A DNA stretch of 64,000 nt from Anaerolineales bacterium (GTDB lineage Bacteria; Chloroflexota; Anaerolineae; Anaerolineales; E44-bin32). The notes under the pieces are model-generated. The model saw nothing but the letters and a program-made list of their open reading frames with translations, made no database searches and was not told the origin of the DNA. The position numbers and the translations under genes were made by a program. Location of the stretch: contig JARGGH010000003.1 of the NCBI GenBank assembly GCA_029210945.1, forward strand, positions 62,001-126,000, written 5' to 3'. This document shows, in pieces, positions 8,870 through 17,571 of the stretch (positions are counted from its first letter, which is position 1; each line of letters begins with the position of its first letter).

Positions 8870-10260
8870 CAAATTGCCTTTACCATGCGCCGGAACTGCT
8901 CTCCCCGCGCTTCGTAATTTTTGAATTCATCAAAGCTCGTCCCGCCCGGCGAAAGGAGTACGACATCCCCCTCCCGTGCTAGTTCCGCAGCAAGATCCAC
9001 TGCGGACTGAAGGTCCGGCACTCGCCGGATTGCGGTTCTGCTCTCTGGAGCGCGGGCATCGTCAATCGATTGCTCGATCTTTCCGGCCGCCTCACCGAAG
9101 AGCACGACAAGCTTGACTCGCTTCTGCACGATCTCGGCGAAATCGCTCCAGTCGAGATTCTTGTCACGCCCCCCGGCCAGAAGGACCAGAGGCTGCTCGA
9201 AGGATTCGATCGCCGCGATCGACCGGTCCGGCGTCGTGGCAATCGAGTCGTTGTACCAGTCTGCCCCGCGGACCCTGCGCACAAGTTCGAGACGGTGCGG
9301 CACGCCCTTAAATGTGCACGCCACGTGGCGGATGGCATCGAGCGGCACGCCGGCCGTGAACGCCAGGACGCTGGCCGCCAGCACGTTCAACCGGTTATGC
9401 GGACCGCGCATTGAGACCTGCTCGGATGCGCAAATCACCTTCTCTTCATCAGCGATCCTCAACCTGAGCTCACCATCCTCGATCAGCCCCCCTTCATGAC
9501 CTTCTGGTAGATCTCTGCCGAAGGCGAGCAAACGGCCTCGAACCAGAGAGCGTAATTCCCAGGTTGATGGATCCGAACAGCTCAGCAAGGCCGTATGATC
9601 CTTCTTCTGGAAACGGAGGATGCGCGCTTTCGCCCTGCGGTAGCTGGCCATTTCACCGTGACGGTCCAGATGGTCCGGGCGCAGATTCAAGACAGCTGCG
9701 ATCTGGGGACTGCGCGTCATCAACTCTAGCTGGAACGAGGAGAGCTCCATCACGGCCAGGTCGCCGCGCTGCATGTCGTCCAGAGCGGCGATCAGCGGGT
9801 ACCCGATGTTGCCACCAAGCCAGACACGCCGCCCGGGCTCCTCGAAACCAATCCGGCCCATCTCAGCCACCAGAGAAGTCGTCGTCGTTTTCCCGGCTGA
9901 CCCGGTAATGCCAATCACGGTTGCCTGCGTCCGTTCCAGGAACAGCTGCGCGTCGTTCGCAACAGGGATGCCTGCTGCATGCGCTTGATTTACTAGCGGC
10001 AGATCTGCAGGCACGCCTCCAGATAGGAAGAGCATATCTGTCCCTTCGAGCATTTCTGCTGGATGGCCTCCAAGCGCATAGGTCAACTGCAAATCGGCTA
10101 ACTCCTCCAGTTCAGATCGCAGCGCCTCCGCTGGCTTGATATCACTCAAGACCACTTCGGCGCCTTTTCCCGCGAGATAACGGGCGAGCGCTTTACCCTG
10201 CCGGGCAAGACCCAGAATGACGGCCTTACGCCCTCTCCAGTCATCCACACCGTGTGCCAA
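8869..10260 (-). CDS. murD: UDP-N-acetylmuramoylalanine--D-glutamate ligase MurD
   Basis: Adds D-Glu to UDP-MurNAc-L-Ala. The P-loop GITGSAGKTTTT is at 117-128, followed by NLRPDHLDRHG, the substrate motif PHRLE and C-terminal LLSPGGTSFDEFKNYEARGEQF, all typical of MurD. The 463 residues are normal. It precedes ftsW directly and follows the 97-residue unknown by 13 bases. Confidence 0.95.
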   Translation of the reverse strand: MAHGVDDWRGRKAVILGLARQGKALARYLAGKGAEVVLSDIKPAEALRSELEELADLQLTYALGGHPAEMLEGTDMLFLSGGVPADLPLVNQAHAAGIPVANDAQLFLERTQATVIGITGSAGKTTTTSLVAEMGRIGFEEPGRRVWLGGNIGYPLIAALDDMQRGDLAVMELSSFQLELMTRSPQIAAVLNLRPDHLDRHGEMASYRRAKARILRFQKKDHTALLSCSDPSTWELRSLVRGRLLAFGRDLPEGHEGGLIEDGELRLRIADEEKVICASEQVSMRGPHNRLNVLAASVLAFTAGVPLDAIRHVACTFKGVPHRLELVRRVRGADWYNDSIATTPDRSIAAIESFEQPLVLLAGGRDKNLDWSDFAEIVQKRVKLVVLFGEAAGKIEQSIDDARAPESRTAIRRVPDLQSAVDLAAELAREGDVVLLSPGGTSFDEFKNYEARGEQFRRMVKAI

Positions 10261-10273
10261 TCTCTCACCTAGT

Positions 10274-10567
10274 CTAGGCTGCTCTACCCTGCGCGATATG
10301 CTCGGCGGAGCGACTTCGGCTGCGGCTGCTATTCGATTCGGCAGCAGCCTCCTCGATGCCGACCCAGTAATGATTGGGCATGACGTTGCGGGCCTTTCGG
10401 ACGGTCACTCCCTCGACGTCACCCTCACCGCCGTTAAGCGTGTTCGGATGGACAAGGCAATGAGTCGGCTTTTCACCGAATTTCTGCTCATAGAAGGCGA
10501 CAGCCTGGCTGACCTTATCTTTCAAAGACGTCGGTCCATCATCAAACCACAGCATTCCGATTTCCAT
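10274..10567 (-). CDS. Small conserved-type hypothetical protein between mraY and murD
   Basis: 97 residues. The N-terminal ~75 residues look like a compact folded domain (MEIGMLWFDDG, then a helix with KVSQAVAFYEQKFGEKPTHCLVHP, and VMPNHYWVG), while the last 20 residues are Ser/Arg/Glu/Ala-rich and probably disordered. It starts 10 bases after the mraY stop with an AAGGAGGGA ribosome site. I do not recognise a named family. Placement within the Mur gene run suggests a function tied to envelope growth, or a passenger gene. Confidence 0.7.
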   Translation of the reverse strand: MEIGMLWFDDGPTSLKDKVSQAVAFYEQKFGEKPTHCLVHPNTLNGGEGDVEGVTVRKARNVMPNHYWVGIEEAAAESNSSRSRSRSAEHIAQGRAA

Positions 10568-10577
10568 CGTTCCCTCC

Positions 10578-11573
10578 TTAGATCAATGCGAGCGCTACAC
10601 CGAACATGCCAGATAACAGCGCGACCAACCAGAAACGCTGTACGATCTGCGTTTCACTCCAACCACTTAACTCAAAGTGATGCTTTAGCGGCGCCATCTT
10701 GAAAAGACGGCGGCCCTTCGTGATCTTGAAATAAGCCACCTGCAGGATCACGCTCAATGTTTCACTGAACGGGATGATGGCGATAATCGGCAGAAGGATC
10801 CACTGCCCGGTCATCAGTGCTACGACCCCTAATGTGGCCCCCAGCGGGATCGATCCTGTGTCGCCCATAAACAGCTCGGCGGGGTGGGCGTTGTACCAGA
10901 GAAACGCGAACAAAGCGCCCACCACCGTAAAGCAGAAGCGCACGAGAAAGACCTGGCCCTGCAGCATCGCGATGGCACCGTAGGCTGCGAAGGCAGTCGC
11001 CGCGATCAACCCTGCGAGCCCGTCCAGACCATCGGTGATATTCACGGCGTTGCTCCATCCCACAATCCAGATCACTGCAATCGGGATGTACCAGATCCCG
11101 AGATCGATGACCTCCGGCACGTTCGGCAGGATGAGTTCCGGAGGCTTCAGGCCGTATTTCAAGATCAGAGCGATGCCGATCGCCAGAATCGTCTGAAGCA
11201 GGAACTTCCAACGCGCCCGCAATCCGCCGATGCCGTGCGGGCGTCGAATGCCAAGCCAATCGTCAAGCGCGCCCACCAATGCAAAAAGGATCATCGTCAG
11301 CAGCGGTAAAAGGATCGAATTGCCGAAGACGTTCAATTCACTCAGGATCGACACCAGATTAAGCACGCCTGTGATCAACAAGATCGGGATGATGAAGAGC
11401 CAGCCGCCCATCGTCGGCGTTCCCAGCTTGGTGAAGTGCCGCTGCGGCCCTTCAATCCGAATTTGCTCACCGATATTGAGCATCTTCAATACGCGAATCA
11501 ACGGTCCGCCCCAGATGACGGTGAGCAGGAACGTGATCCCACCAAGCGAGAGCGCCATCGCCGTTTGTGTCAT
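10578..11573 (-). CDS. mraY: Phospho-N-acetylmuramoyl-pentapeptide transferase MraY
   Basis: Integral membrane enzyme that makes lipid I from undecaprenyl phosphate. Ten hydrophobic helices are visible. Signature aspartates: DDW at 104-106 and NAVNITDGLDGLA at 175-187; PLKHHFELSG near residue 291 is the conserved HHxE loop. Overlaps the murF stop as ATGA. Confidence 0.96.
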   Translation of the reverse strand: MTQTAMALSLGGITFLLTVIWGGPLIRVLKMLNIGEQIRIEGPQRHFTKLGTPTMGGWLFIIPILLITGVLNLVSILSELNVFGNSILLPLLTMILFALVGALDDWLGIRRPHGIGGLRARWKFLLQTILAIGIALILKYGLKPPELILPNVPEVIDLGIWYIPIAVIWIVGWSNAVNITDGLDGLAGLIAATAFAAYGAIAMLQGQVFLVRFCFTVVGALFAFLWYNAHPAELFMGDTGSIPLGATLGVVALMTGQWILLPIIAIIPFSETLSVILQVAYFKITKGRRLFKMAPLKHHFELSGWSETQIVQRFWLVALLSGMFGVALALI

Positions 11574-12991
11574 CCGGCACGCTCCATCTCAGAAACGACA
11601 CGGTCCAGCTCCACCCCACGGGAACCCTTTACAAGCACGACGTCTCCACTGCCAATTTGTCCCTCCAGAAATTCGATCGCTTGGTCGCTCGACTCCAGTG
11701 CCTCAACCCGATCGGATGGGAGCCCCGAAGCGATAGCTTCAGCGGCGATCCAGCGGGCGCGCTCACCCACCGTGACCAGGTAATCGACCACCTCAGCGGC
11801 ACGGGCGCCGACCCGTCGATGCCCGGTTTCCTCGTATGTACCAAGCTCGAGCATGTCCCCGAGCACAGCCCATTTACGCCCATCGAGGTCGTCCAGAAGG
11901 TTTAAGGCTGCCAAAACGGATGACGGCGCTGCGTTATAGGTATCGTCGAGGAGCAATGCTCCGCCGGGGCCATAGACTGTCATGAGTCTGAGTTGACTGC
12001 GCGGATTCTGTAATCCCCGCACGATTTCGCCCCAGTCGAGGCCCTCGATCAAGCCAACCGCCGCCGCGCGCAGCACAGTGTGTGCCGAGTGACGACCCAG
12101 GAGGGGTACGCGCACATGTATGCTCTCACCGCGGTAGTGAATCAGGCAGCGGATGCCTTCCAGACCTAAACCTTCCACATCGCTGACCCACAAATCGGCC
12201 TCCGGCGAGAGACCGTAATAGAAGACCCGCGCCTTCGTTCGGCTAACGAGAGCGCGCACACGCTCGTCGTCAAAATTCAAGATCGCAACCCCTTCTGGAC
12301 CCGGAGGAAGCGCTTCAACCAATTCACCCTTGCCCTCGACAATCGCTTCGATACTTCCAGCTCGCTCGAGATGCACCTCGCTGATATTCGTCACCACCCC
12401 GATCTGAGGCGCGGCGATCTCACACAGCACGGCGATCTCGCCAGGGACATAAAAACCCATTTCCAGAACGGCCCGCTGGTGAGCCCCGGTCAAGCCCAGG
12501 AGGCTCAAAGGCAAGCCGATCTCGTTGTTCATATTTCCCGGGCTGCGGATGGTCTTGTAACGCTGGTTGAGCACGTCGGCGGCAAGTTCTTTCGTCGTCG
12601 ATTTGCCCACACTGCCCGTGATGCCGATCACGCGCACATCGAACCGGGTGCGCCAGTGTTTTGCCACTGTTTGCAGCGCATTGAGCGAATCGTCTACACG
12701 CAGGCAGATCGGATGGGTGATTTCCGACGGGATGGCGTCGCCCTGCGAAGCGCGCAAATCGACTGTGGCGTAATCACCCTCGATATCACGTTCGATCATC
12801 GCCGCCACTGCACCGCGCTCGAACGCCTGCGCGACGTAGTCATGGCCATCGGCGTGTTCGCCCTTCATGGCGATGAACAGCGCCCCGGGCTTGACCAGGC
12901 GCGAATCGACGACCGCGTCGGAGATGACGATCTCCAACCCGGCTGCCATCCTGCCTGTTATCGCTTCGAAGATATCTTTTACAGCAAGCAT
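11570..12991 (-). CDS. murF: UDP-N-acetylmuramoyl-tripeptide--D-alanyl-D-alanine ligase MurF
   Basis: Last cytoplasmic Mur ligase; joins the Ddl product D-Ala-D-Ala to the UDP-MurNAc-tripeptide. P-loop GITGSVGKSTTK at 123-134, SPGNMNNEIGLPLSLL downstream and LLDDTYNAAPSS in the C-terminal part are diagnostic. 473 residues, normal length. No murE is present in this cluster, so it must lie elsewhere or be absent from the window. Confidence 0.95.
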   Translation of the reverse strand: MLAVKDIFEAITGRMAAGLEIVISDAVVDSRLVKPGALFIAMKGEHADGHDYVAQAFERGAVAAMIERDIEGDYATVDLRASQGDAIPSEITHPICLRVDDSLNALQTVAKHWRTRFDVRVIGITGSVGKSTTKELAADVLNQRYKTIRSPGNMNNEIGLPLSLLGLTGAHQRAVLEMGFYVPGEIAVLCEIAAPQIGVVTNISEVHLERAGSIEAIVEGKGELVEALPPGPEGVAILNFDDERVRALVSRTKARVFYYGLSPEADLWVSDVEGLGLEGIRCLIHYRGESIHVRVPLLGRHSAHTVLRAAAVGLIEGLDWGEIVRGLQNPRSQLRLMTVYGPGGALLLDDTYNAAPSSVLAALNLLDDLDGRKWAVLGDMLELGTYEETGHRRVGARAAEVVDYLVTVGERARWIAAEAIASGLPSDRVEALESSDQAIEFLEGQIGSGDVVLVKGSRGVELDRVVSEMERAG

Positions 12992-12998
12992 TTCGTTA

Positions 12999-14831
12999 CT
13001 AACTCTGTTCGCTTTCTTCTGCGACCAATTGCTCGTATATATGGTCGGGTGGTATCTCGAGCATCGTCACCAGTCGTTCTACGACATCCCGGAAGACCGG
13101 GGCTGCGACGACCGAACCCCAGGGTGAGGATTCGGGCTTGTCGATCCGCACCAGCACGATAAACTGGGGATCATAAACTGGTCCCCAACCGATGAATGAT
13201 GCGATTGTCCAACGCTCGTCATACCCTTTCTCGGTGGGTATCTGGGCGGTTCCCGTCTTGCCTGCCAGCCGGTAACCGTTGACGCTGGCAAGATGTGTCT
13301 CACCGGCGATCGATTCGGCCAGCATCTCGTTGAGTTCATCGGCGGTCTCTTTCGAAATCGGCCGCCCGAGCACGGTCGGTTTTGGCCAGTATGCGCCTTC
13401 GGGCCCCACGACCGCCCGGACGATATGGGGCTGCATCATGATGCCATCGTTGGCGACCGCCCCGACAGACGCCAGCAGTTGCACCGGCGTCACCGAGACA
13501 CCCTGTCCGAATGCGTTTGTGCCGAGATCCGCCTCAGTCCACTCCGGATGGCGCGGTGTGCGCAGCTGACCCGCCACTTCGCCGGCAACGTCAATGCCTG
13601 TCCCACGACCGATGCCGAACGCCGCCAGGTATTCGTAAAATGTGCTTGCGCCCAGCTTTTCGGAGGAGAGCCAGGCCAGACACACGTTCAATGAGTGCTC
13701 CATGCACCCTTCCATCGTCTGCGGCCCCCACGCTCCACCGTTCCAGTTGCGGATCCGGACACCGCCAACCTCGATCTGGCCTGTATCGATGAACTCGGTG
13801 TCTGGTTCGACAACCCCCGCATCGAGCGCAGCCGCCATGGTCAGCACCTTGAATGTCGAGCCGGGCTCAAACTGACCACCCACCGCCGGGTTGATGACTG
13901 CTTCGTCCTGGTCACCTTCCAGCTCCATCAGCTCCGCAGTGGTAACGCCGCGTTCTTCAAGCCAGGGTTCGTAATTGTTCGGATTCAGCCCGGGCTGGAT
14001 CGCCAGACCCAATATCTCTCCGGTGCGCGGATCCATCACCAGGATTTGCCCGGATTCGGCGGAGGCGTTTTCAATCGCTTCCCTGAGGATCTCCTCGAGC
14101 ATCTGCTGGATATCCAGGTCGATCGTCAGAACCAGATTCACGCCTGCCGGCGGGTCCGGTTCTAGCCGGGCTTCAAGCGGGATATAGCCACGCTCAATCG
14201 TGACCGGTTTTCCTGCCAACCAGTCATCATAGAACCCTTCAACGCCGAAATAGCCTTTCCCTTCCTGATTCACAAATCCCATGACATGTCCGGCCAGGTA
14301 ACTCGCCGGATACTCCCGTTTGGGTGCCGGCACCAGCTTGAGACCGCTCAGATCGGGCGCTTCCGGATCGAGCAGGAAGGCTCTCAGCATGTCCGCTGCG
14401 ACCTGATCGACCGTGATCGGCCAGCGATCCTCACCAGCGACTTCGCGCGTCAGCCGGATGCGGTACTGCCCTACTGACCCCCAGTCAATTGTGAGCTGCC
14501 GGTAGAGGTCTTCATACGGCAGGATCAGCGCCTGGGAGAGCACGGCTGCAATTTGTTTGCGGCTTGCGGGTGTGAGCTGAAAAACCTCGATCTCCAGGTA
14601 ATACATCGGGACATTTGTGGCGAGCAGATCGCCGTCCCGGTCGTAGATCAGACCCCGATCGGGACTCACCTCGTCTTCGGTGTCCTGAGCCGCTTCAACC
14701 CACATCGCGAAGACCGGCGCATAGGTTCCGAATTGAACCCTGATCAACTGCACAACCATCGCCAGAACGGCGGCGGTCATCACGATTAAGAGGATGCGAA
14801 CCCGCCGGAAAGGCAGAGATTCAGAGATCAT
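12999..14831 (-). CDS. ftsI: Class B penicillin-binding protein (FtsI/PBP2-type transpeptidase)
   Basis: Septal transpeptidase partner of FtsW. One N-terminal membrane helix (about 10-31), a PBP dimerisation domain, then the transpeptidase domain with STFK at 325-328, SLN at 380-382 and KTG at 525-527, counted from ATG 14831. That start overlaps the preceding gene as ATGA; a start 42 bases further upstream would run into it. 610 residues with no PASTA repeats. Its place between the ftsL-like gene and murF supports FtsI rather than an elongation PBP. Confidence 0.93.
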   Translation of the reverse strand: MISESLPFRRVRILLIVMTAAVLAMVVQLIRVQFGTYAPVFAMWVEAAQDTEDEVSPDRGLIYDRDGDLLATNVPMYYLEIEVFQLTPASRKQIAAVLSQALILPYEDLYRQLTIDWGSVGQYRIRLTREVAGEDRWPITVDQVAADMLRAFLLDPEAPDLSGLKLVPAPKREYPASYLAGHVMGFVNQEGKGYFGVEGFYDDWLAGKPVTIERGYIPLEARLEPDPPAGVNLVLTIDLDIQQMLEEILREAIENASAESGQILVMDPRTGEILGLAIQPGLNPNNYEPWLEERGVTTAELMELEGDQDEAVINPAVGGQFEPGSTFKVLTMAAALDAGVVEPDTEFIDTGQIEVGGVRIRNWNGGAWGPQTMEGCMEHSLNVCLAWLSSEKLGASTFYEYLAAFGIGRGTGIDVAGEVAGQLRTPRHPEWTEADLGTNAFGQGVSVTPVQLLASVGAVANDGIMMQPHIVRAVVGPEGAYWPKPTVLGRPISKETADELNEMLAESIAGETHLASVNGYRLAGKTGTAQIPTEKGYDERWTIASFIGWGPVYDPQFIVLVRIDKPESSPWGSVVAAPVFRDVVERLVTMLEIPPDHIYEQLVAEESEQS

Positions 14832-15289
14832 CGTGCGCCCTCCCCAATCGGCCGGGCGACACGCGCGATCCAATCGCCCAGCGTTTCGGTATAGGCAGGC
14901 GAGAGCGATCCAGCATACTCGACCGATGAGTCCGGCGGCTCGGGGGCGACGAATGGTTCCGGATCGACATATCCTTCCACAACGACATACTGGATATCAC
15001 CCATCTCCGCCGGCCGGTAGCCCAGTTCCCTGGCGCGCTCGATCATCCTGTCCGGCATGGTTAACTCCGCCAGCCGGGATTGAAGCTCCGCGGTCTGTCG
15101 TTCCAACTCCGCCTTCTCAATCTGCAGGTCAAGCACCTCTCGACCCAGGCGGGCGAGGCGCGCATTGACTGCCAGGTAAAGTCCACCAACGAGCAGCAGT
15201 GAAACCATCAGGAGCACCGATCTGCTGGTTATGCGCAGTGATTTGCGCCATGATCCCTTTTTTGAGGCTTGTTTTTGTCTTCCTATCAC
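14828..15289 (-). CDS. FtsL/DivIC-like division protein
   Basis: 153 residues: short basic cytoplasmic tail, one transmembrane helix (about 25-45), then a heptad-rich coiled coil (about 48-80, LGREVLDLQIEKAELERQTAELQ) and a short domain with ERARELGYRPAE, as in FtsL/DivIC proteins. The Pro/Glu-rich C-terminal extension is longer than in standard FtsL. It starts with GTG and its stop overlaps ftsI. The position rsmH - this gene - ftsI is that of ftsL in most bacteria; naming rests on architecture and position more than on sequence. Confidence 0.8.
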   Translation of the reverse strand: MIGRQKQASKKGSWRKSLRITSRSVLLMVSLLLVGGLYLAVNARLARLGREVLDLQIEKAELERQTAELQSRLAELTMPDRMIERARELGYRPAEMGDIQYVVVEGYVDPEPFVAPEPPDSSVEYAGSLSPAYTETLGDWIARVARPIGEGAR

Positions 15290-15333
15290 GCACCGATCCT
15301 CACATACAACGTCCGTAGGGAGGCCTGCAAGGA

Positions 15334-16287
15334 CTATGCCACCGGCAGGCGTTCAGCCACACGCATTTTTGCGCTGCGCGAGCGTGGATTCACTTGAATC
15401 TCGGCTTTTTCAGGCCGGATCGGCCTGGGGGTGATAACCTTCAACGAAGCCTGGTGATCACAGACACACACTGGAGTTTCAGGCGGGCAGATGCAATCCT
15501 TGCTCGCCTGCCGGAAAAAGTGCTTCACGATACGATCTTCGAGTGAGTGGAAGCTGATCACAACCAGCCGTCCACCCGGCCCGAGCAGATCAGACCCTAT
15601 CTCCAGGCCCCGTTCCAGCACCTCCAGTTCCTCGTTCACCGCGATCCGCAGCGCTTGAAACGTTTTGGTCGCCGGGTGCAGCCCCCGCTTCGAGCGCCCC
15701 ACCGCCCGGGCGACCACCTCAGCCAGCTCGGTGGTCGTTTTCAGCGGCCGCGCCCTCTCAATCGCGCGAGCGATACGACGCGAGCGTGATTCCTCGCCAT
15801 AGCGCCAGATGATGTCCGCCAGAGCCTCGACCTCCAGTTCATTGACGAGCCGGGAAGCGCTCGTCGGCGCGTCGGGGCCGAAACGCATATCCAGCGGCCC
15901 TTCCGCCTGGAACGAGAAGCCCCGCCCGGCCTCATCTAGCTGCATCGAGGAGAGCCCCAGGTCAAGCAGGATGCCATCCACCGATTGCCAGCCAAGCTCG
16001 CTTGCGTATTCATGCATCTGCGCGTACGAACCGCGCCGCAGGAAAACCCGCCCTTCGTAGGGGGCCAGCCGCTCGCCAGCGATTTCCAGCGCCCGGGGGT
16101 CACGATCCAATCCGAGCAGGAGGCCTTCCGGTGTCGAGCCCTCCAGGATCCCGGAGGCATGCCCGCCGGCGCCTACCGTGCCATCTATGTAGCGCCCTGC
16201 CGCGTGTAAAGGCAATGCGGCGAGCACGTTCTGGTAAAGTACCGGGGTGTGTTCCCCAGCGGAAGCTGCGTCATTGGACGCCGCCAT
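15334..16287 (-). CDS. rsmH: 16S rRNA (cytosine1402-N4)-methyltransferase RsmH (MraW)
   Basis: SAM-dependent methyltransferase acting on C1402 of 16S rRNA. Motifs: HTPVLYQNVL near the start, DGTVGAGGHASGIL, LDLGLSSMQLDEAGRGFSF, and the C-terminal SFHSLEDRIVKHFF; a CPPETPVCVC cysteine cluster follows. 317 residues, normal. It follows mraZ by 3 bases, the standard mraZ-mraW pair. Confidence 0.96.
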   Translation of the reverse strand: MAASNDAASAGEHTPVLYQNVLAALPLHAAGRYIDGTVGAGGHASGILEGSTPEGLLLGLDRDPRALEIAGERLAPYEGRVFLRRGSYAQMHEYASELGWQSVDGILLDLGLSSMQLDEAGRGFSFQAEGPLDMRFGPDAPTSASRLVNELEVEALADIIWRYGEESRSRRIARAIERARPLKTTTELAEVVARAVGRSKRGLHPATKTFQALRIAVNEELEVLERGLEIGSDLLGPGGRLVVISFHSLEDRIVKHFFRQASKDCICPPETPVCVCDHQASLKVITPRPIRPEKAEIQVNPRSRSAKMRVAERLPVA

Positions 16288-16290
16288 CGC

Positions 16291-16728
16291 CTACCCCGCG
16301 GAAAGATCAAATTGGGAGAAACGTCTGGCATTGACCTCTGGATCGGTCACGCCTTCGAGTTCGCTCAACCAGGCGTTTGCGTTCCAGAGTTCGAAGTACT
16401 CACCAGCGCCAACGATCGTCGTATCGCCGTCGAGATTGGCGTAATCTCTTAGAAAGGGAGGCAGCAGAATGCGGCCTGACGAGTCCAATTGGACTTCGGT
16501 AGCGCCGCCGAAGATCACCCTGCGCACGGCACGAGCCTCTGGGTCGGTTGTCGTCAGCGTCGTGGCTCGCTGTGCTAGTCGTTCGAAACTTTCGATGGTA
16601 TAAACAAGTAAGTTGCGCTCAAAACCCTGGGTGACGTAGGCACCCTCATCGAGCTCATCACGGAACTTAGCCGGGATCGTCAATCGCCCTTTGTCATCGA
16701 TCGTATGGGTGTATTGGCCCAAGAACAT
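16291..16728 (-). CDS. mraZ: Transcriptional regulator MraZ
   Basis: 145-residue DNA-binding protein of the SpoVT/AbrB swapped-hairpin type with two copies of the core motif: DDKGRLTIPAKFRD (11-24) and DSSGRILLPPFLRD (82-95). Known members form ring oligomers and repress their own dcw promoter through spaced TGGG repeats. Such repeats lie directly upstream here. An AAGGAC ribosome site precedes the ATG. Confidence 0.95.
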   Translation of the reverse strand: MFLGQYTHTIDDKGRLTIPAKFRDELDEGAYVTQGFERNLLVYTIESFERLAQRATTLTTTDPEARAVRRVIFGGATEVQLDSSGRILLPPFLRDYANLDGDTTIVGAGEYFELWNANAWLSELEGVTDPEVNARRFSQFDLSAG

Positions 16729-16755
16729 GCGTTCTACTTGTCCTTCTAAAGGCGA

Positions 16756-16776
16756 GACGCCGGTGCTGCCGGCGTC
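16756..16776 (-). other. Hairpin in the mraZ leader
   Basis: Perfect 8-bp inverted repeat GACGCCGG/CCGGCGTC around a 5-base loop, between the GTGGG boxes and the mraZ ribosome site. No T-run follows on the minus strand, so it is not a simple terminator. It touches the first operator box. It may shape the leader mRNA; function unknown. Confidence 0.55.
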
Positions 16777-16810
16777 CCACTATTCCCCACAAGTTCCCAC
16801 AAGCGCCCAC
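16776..16810 (-). promoter_or_regulatory. Putative MraZ operator: four GTGGG boxes at 10-bp spacing
   Basis: On the minus strand GTGGG occurs at 16806-16810, 16796-16800, 16786-16790 and 16776-16780, each exactly ten bases apart. Characterised MraZ proteins bind tandem TGGG-type repeats with one helical turn spacing upstream of mraZ. The boxes start right after the -10 hexamer, where bound repressor would cover the transcription start. Confidence 0.8.
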
Positions 16811-16840
16811 AGTATATACCACTTTGCCCCACCAACGCAA
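16811..16840 (-). promoter_or_regulatory. Candidate dcw/mraZ promoter
   Basis: Minus-strand -10 hexamer TATACT (16811-16816) lies next to the operator; an 18-base spacer separates it from a weak -35 TTGCGT (16835-16840). The hexamer is good and the -35 poor, in keeping with a regulated promoter. Confidence 0.55.
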
Positions 16841-16977
16841 CCCTTTCCGGGAAATTTTAAGGTCAGTACTTTGTTCCTATCATTGCGGGAAGAATGCCCC
16901 CTCCCGGATAGGATCAACCTTTTCCCGCACCGGGATCTGCGCGACGGATCTGTGAGGCTCGGCGATCGTCTTTAAAT

Positions 16978-17014
16978 GAGAAAGACTCCCGCTGGGGATG
17001 CCATCGGGAGTCAT
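16978..17014 (-). terminator. Rho-independent terminator of rnpB
   Basis: Minus-strand hairpin with 8-bp perfect stem GACTCCCG/CGGGAGTC (17014-17007 with 16993-16986) followed by TTTCTCATTT. It lies about ten bases beyond the 3' end of the RNase P RNA. Confidence 0.85.
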
Positions 17015-17024
17015 CGGTCGCTGA

Positions 17025-17416
17025 GGTCGATCTGTAAGCCGCGTTCTGTCCGGTTCGGCGCACCTGTTCAGAACAGGCGCACTTCTCCTGGGCAACCATC
17101 TATCTAGACATCACGTCCCCGTGATGCTCAAGCAGCCTACCCGGAACTCAAAAGGGGCGAGCAACCTCTCGTCCGCGAACGGACTTCGTTCCTGCTTGGC
17201 TTTGCTCCCAGTGGGGGTTGCCTGGCCGCCGGCATTGCTGCCTGCGCCGGTGGTCTCTTACACCACCTTTTCACCCTTACCCTGAACATGCAGGGCGGTT
17301 TGTCTCTGTGGCCCTATCCACGGGTTTCCCCGCCCGGGAGTTACCCGGCACTGCGCTCTGGGGAGCGCGGACTTTCCTCGGACGGCGAACCGCCCGCGGT
17401 CGCCCGATCGACCTCT
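17025..17416 (-). ncRNA. rnpB: RNase P RNA (bacterial type A)
   Basis: Catalytic RNA of ribonuclease P, which matures tRNA 5' ends. On the minus strand the universal CR-I block GAGGAAAGTCCGCGCTCC lies near the 5' end, and ACAGAACGCGGCTTACAGATCG at the 3' end. The termini GAGGTCGAT and ATCGACCTC (17415-17407, 17033-17025) pair to form helix P1. About 390 nt, normal for type A. The ends are set from P1 and may be off by a few bases. Confidence 0.93.
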
Positions 17417-17429
17417 CACGACTGATTTC

Positions 17430-17458
17430 ATCATACACGGCGTGTGTTAACGGGTCAA
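17430..17458 (-). promoter_or_regulatory. Promoter of rnpB
   Basis: Minus-strand TTGACC (17458-17453), 17-base spacer, TATGAT (17435-17430), a near-consensus sigma-70 type promoter. Start would fall about 7 bases on, close to the P1 helix of rnpB. Confidence 0.8.
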
Positions 17459-17517
17459 TAACATCTGCAGATCCGCATTCGGTTCATTGCGCTAACGTTA
17501 TTCTTACCTGAAGTCTC

Positions 17518-17546
17518 TTGAATCCACTTAACCGTAGGACTATAAT
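17518..17546 (+). promoter_or_regulatory. Promoter of the FmdB-type gene
   Basis: TTGAAT (17518-17523), 17-base spacer, perfect TATAAT (17541-17546). This promoter lies inside the longest open frame and shows that the true start is the ATG at 17572, preceded by GGAAGGAC. Confidence 0.8.
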
Positions 17547-17571
17547 GCGTGCTGTCATCGGAAGGACAAAC

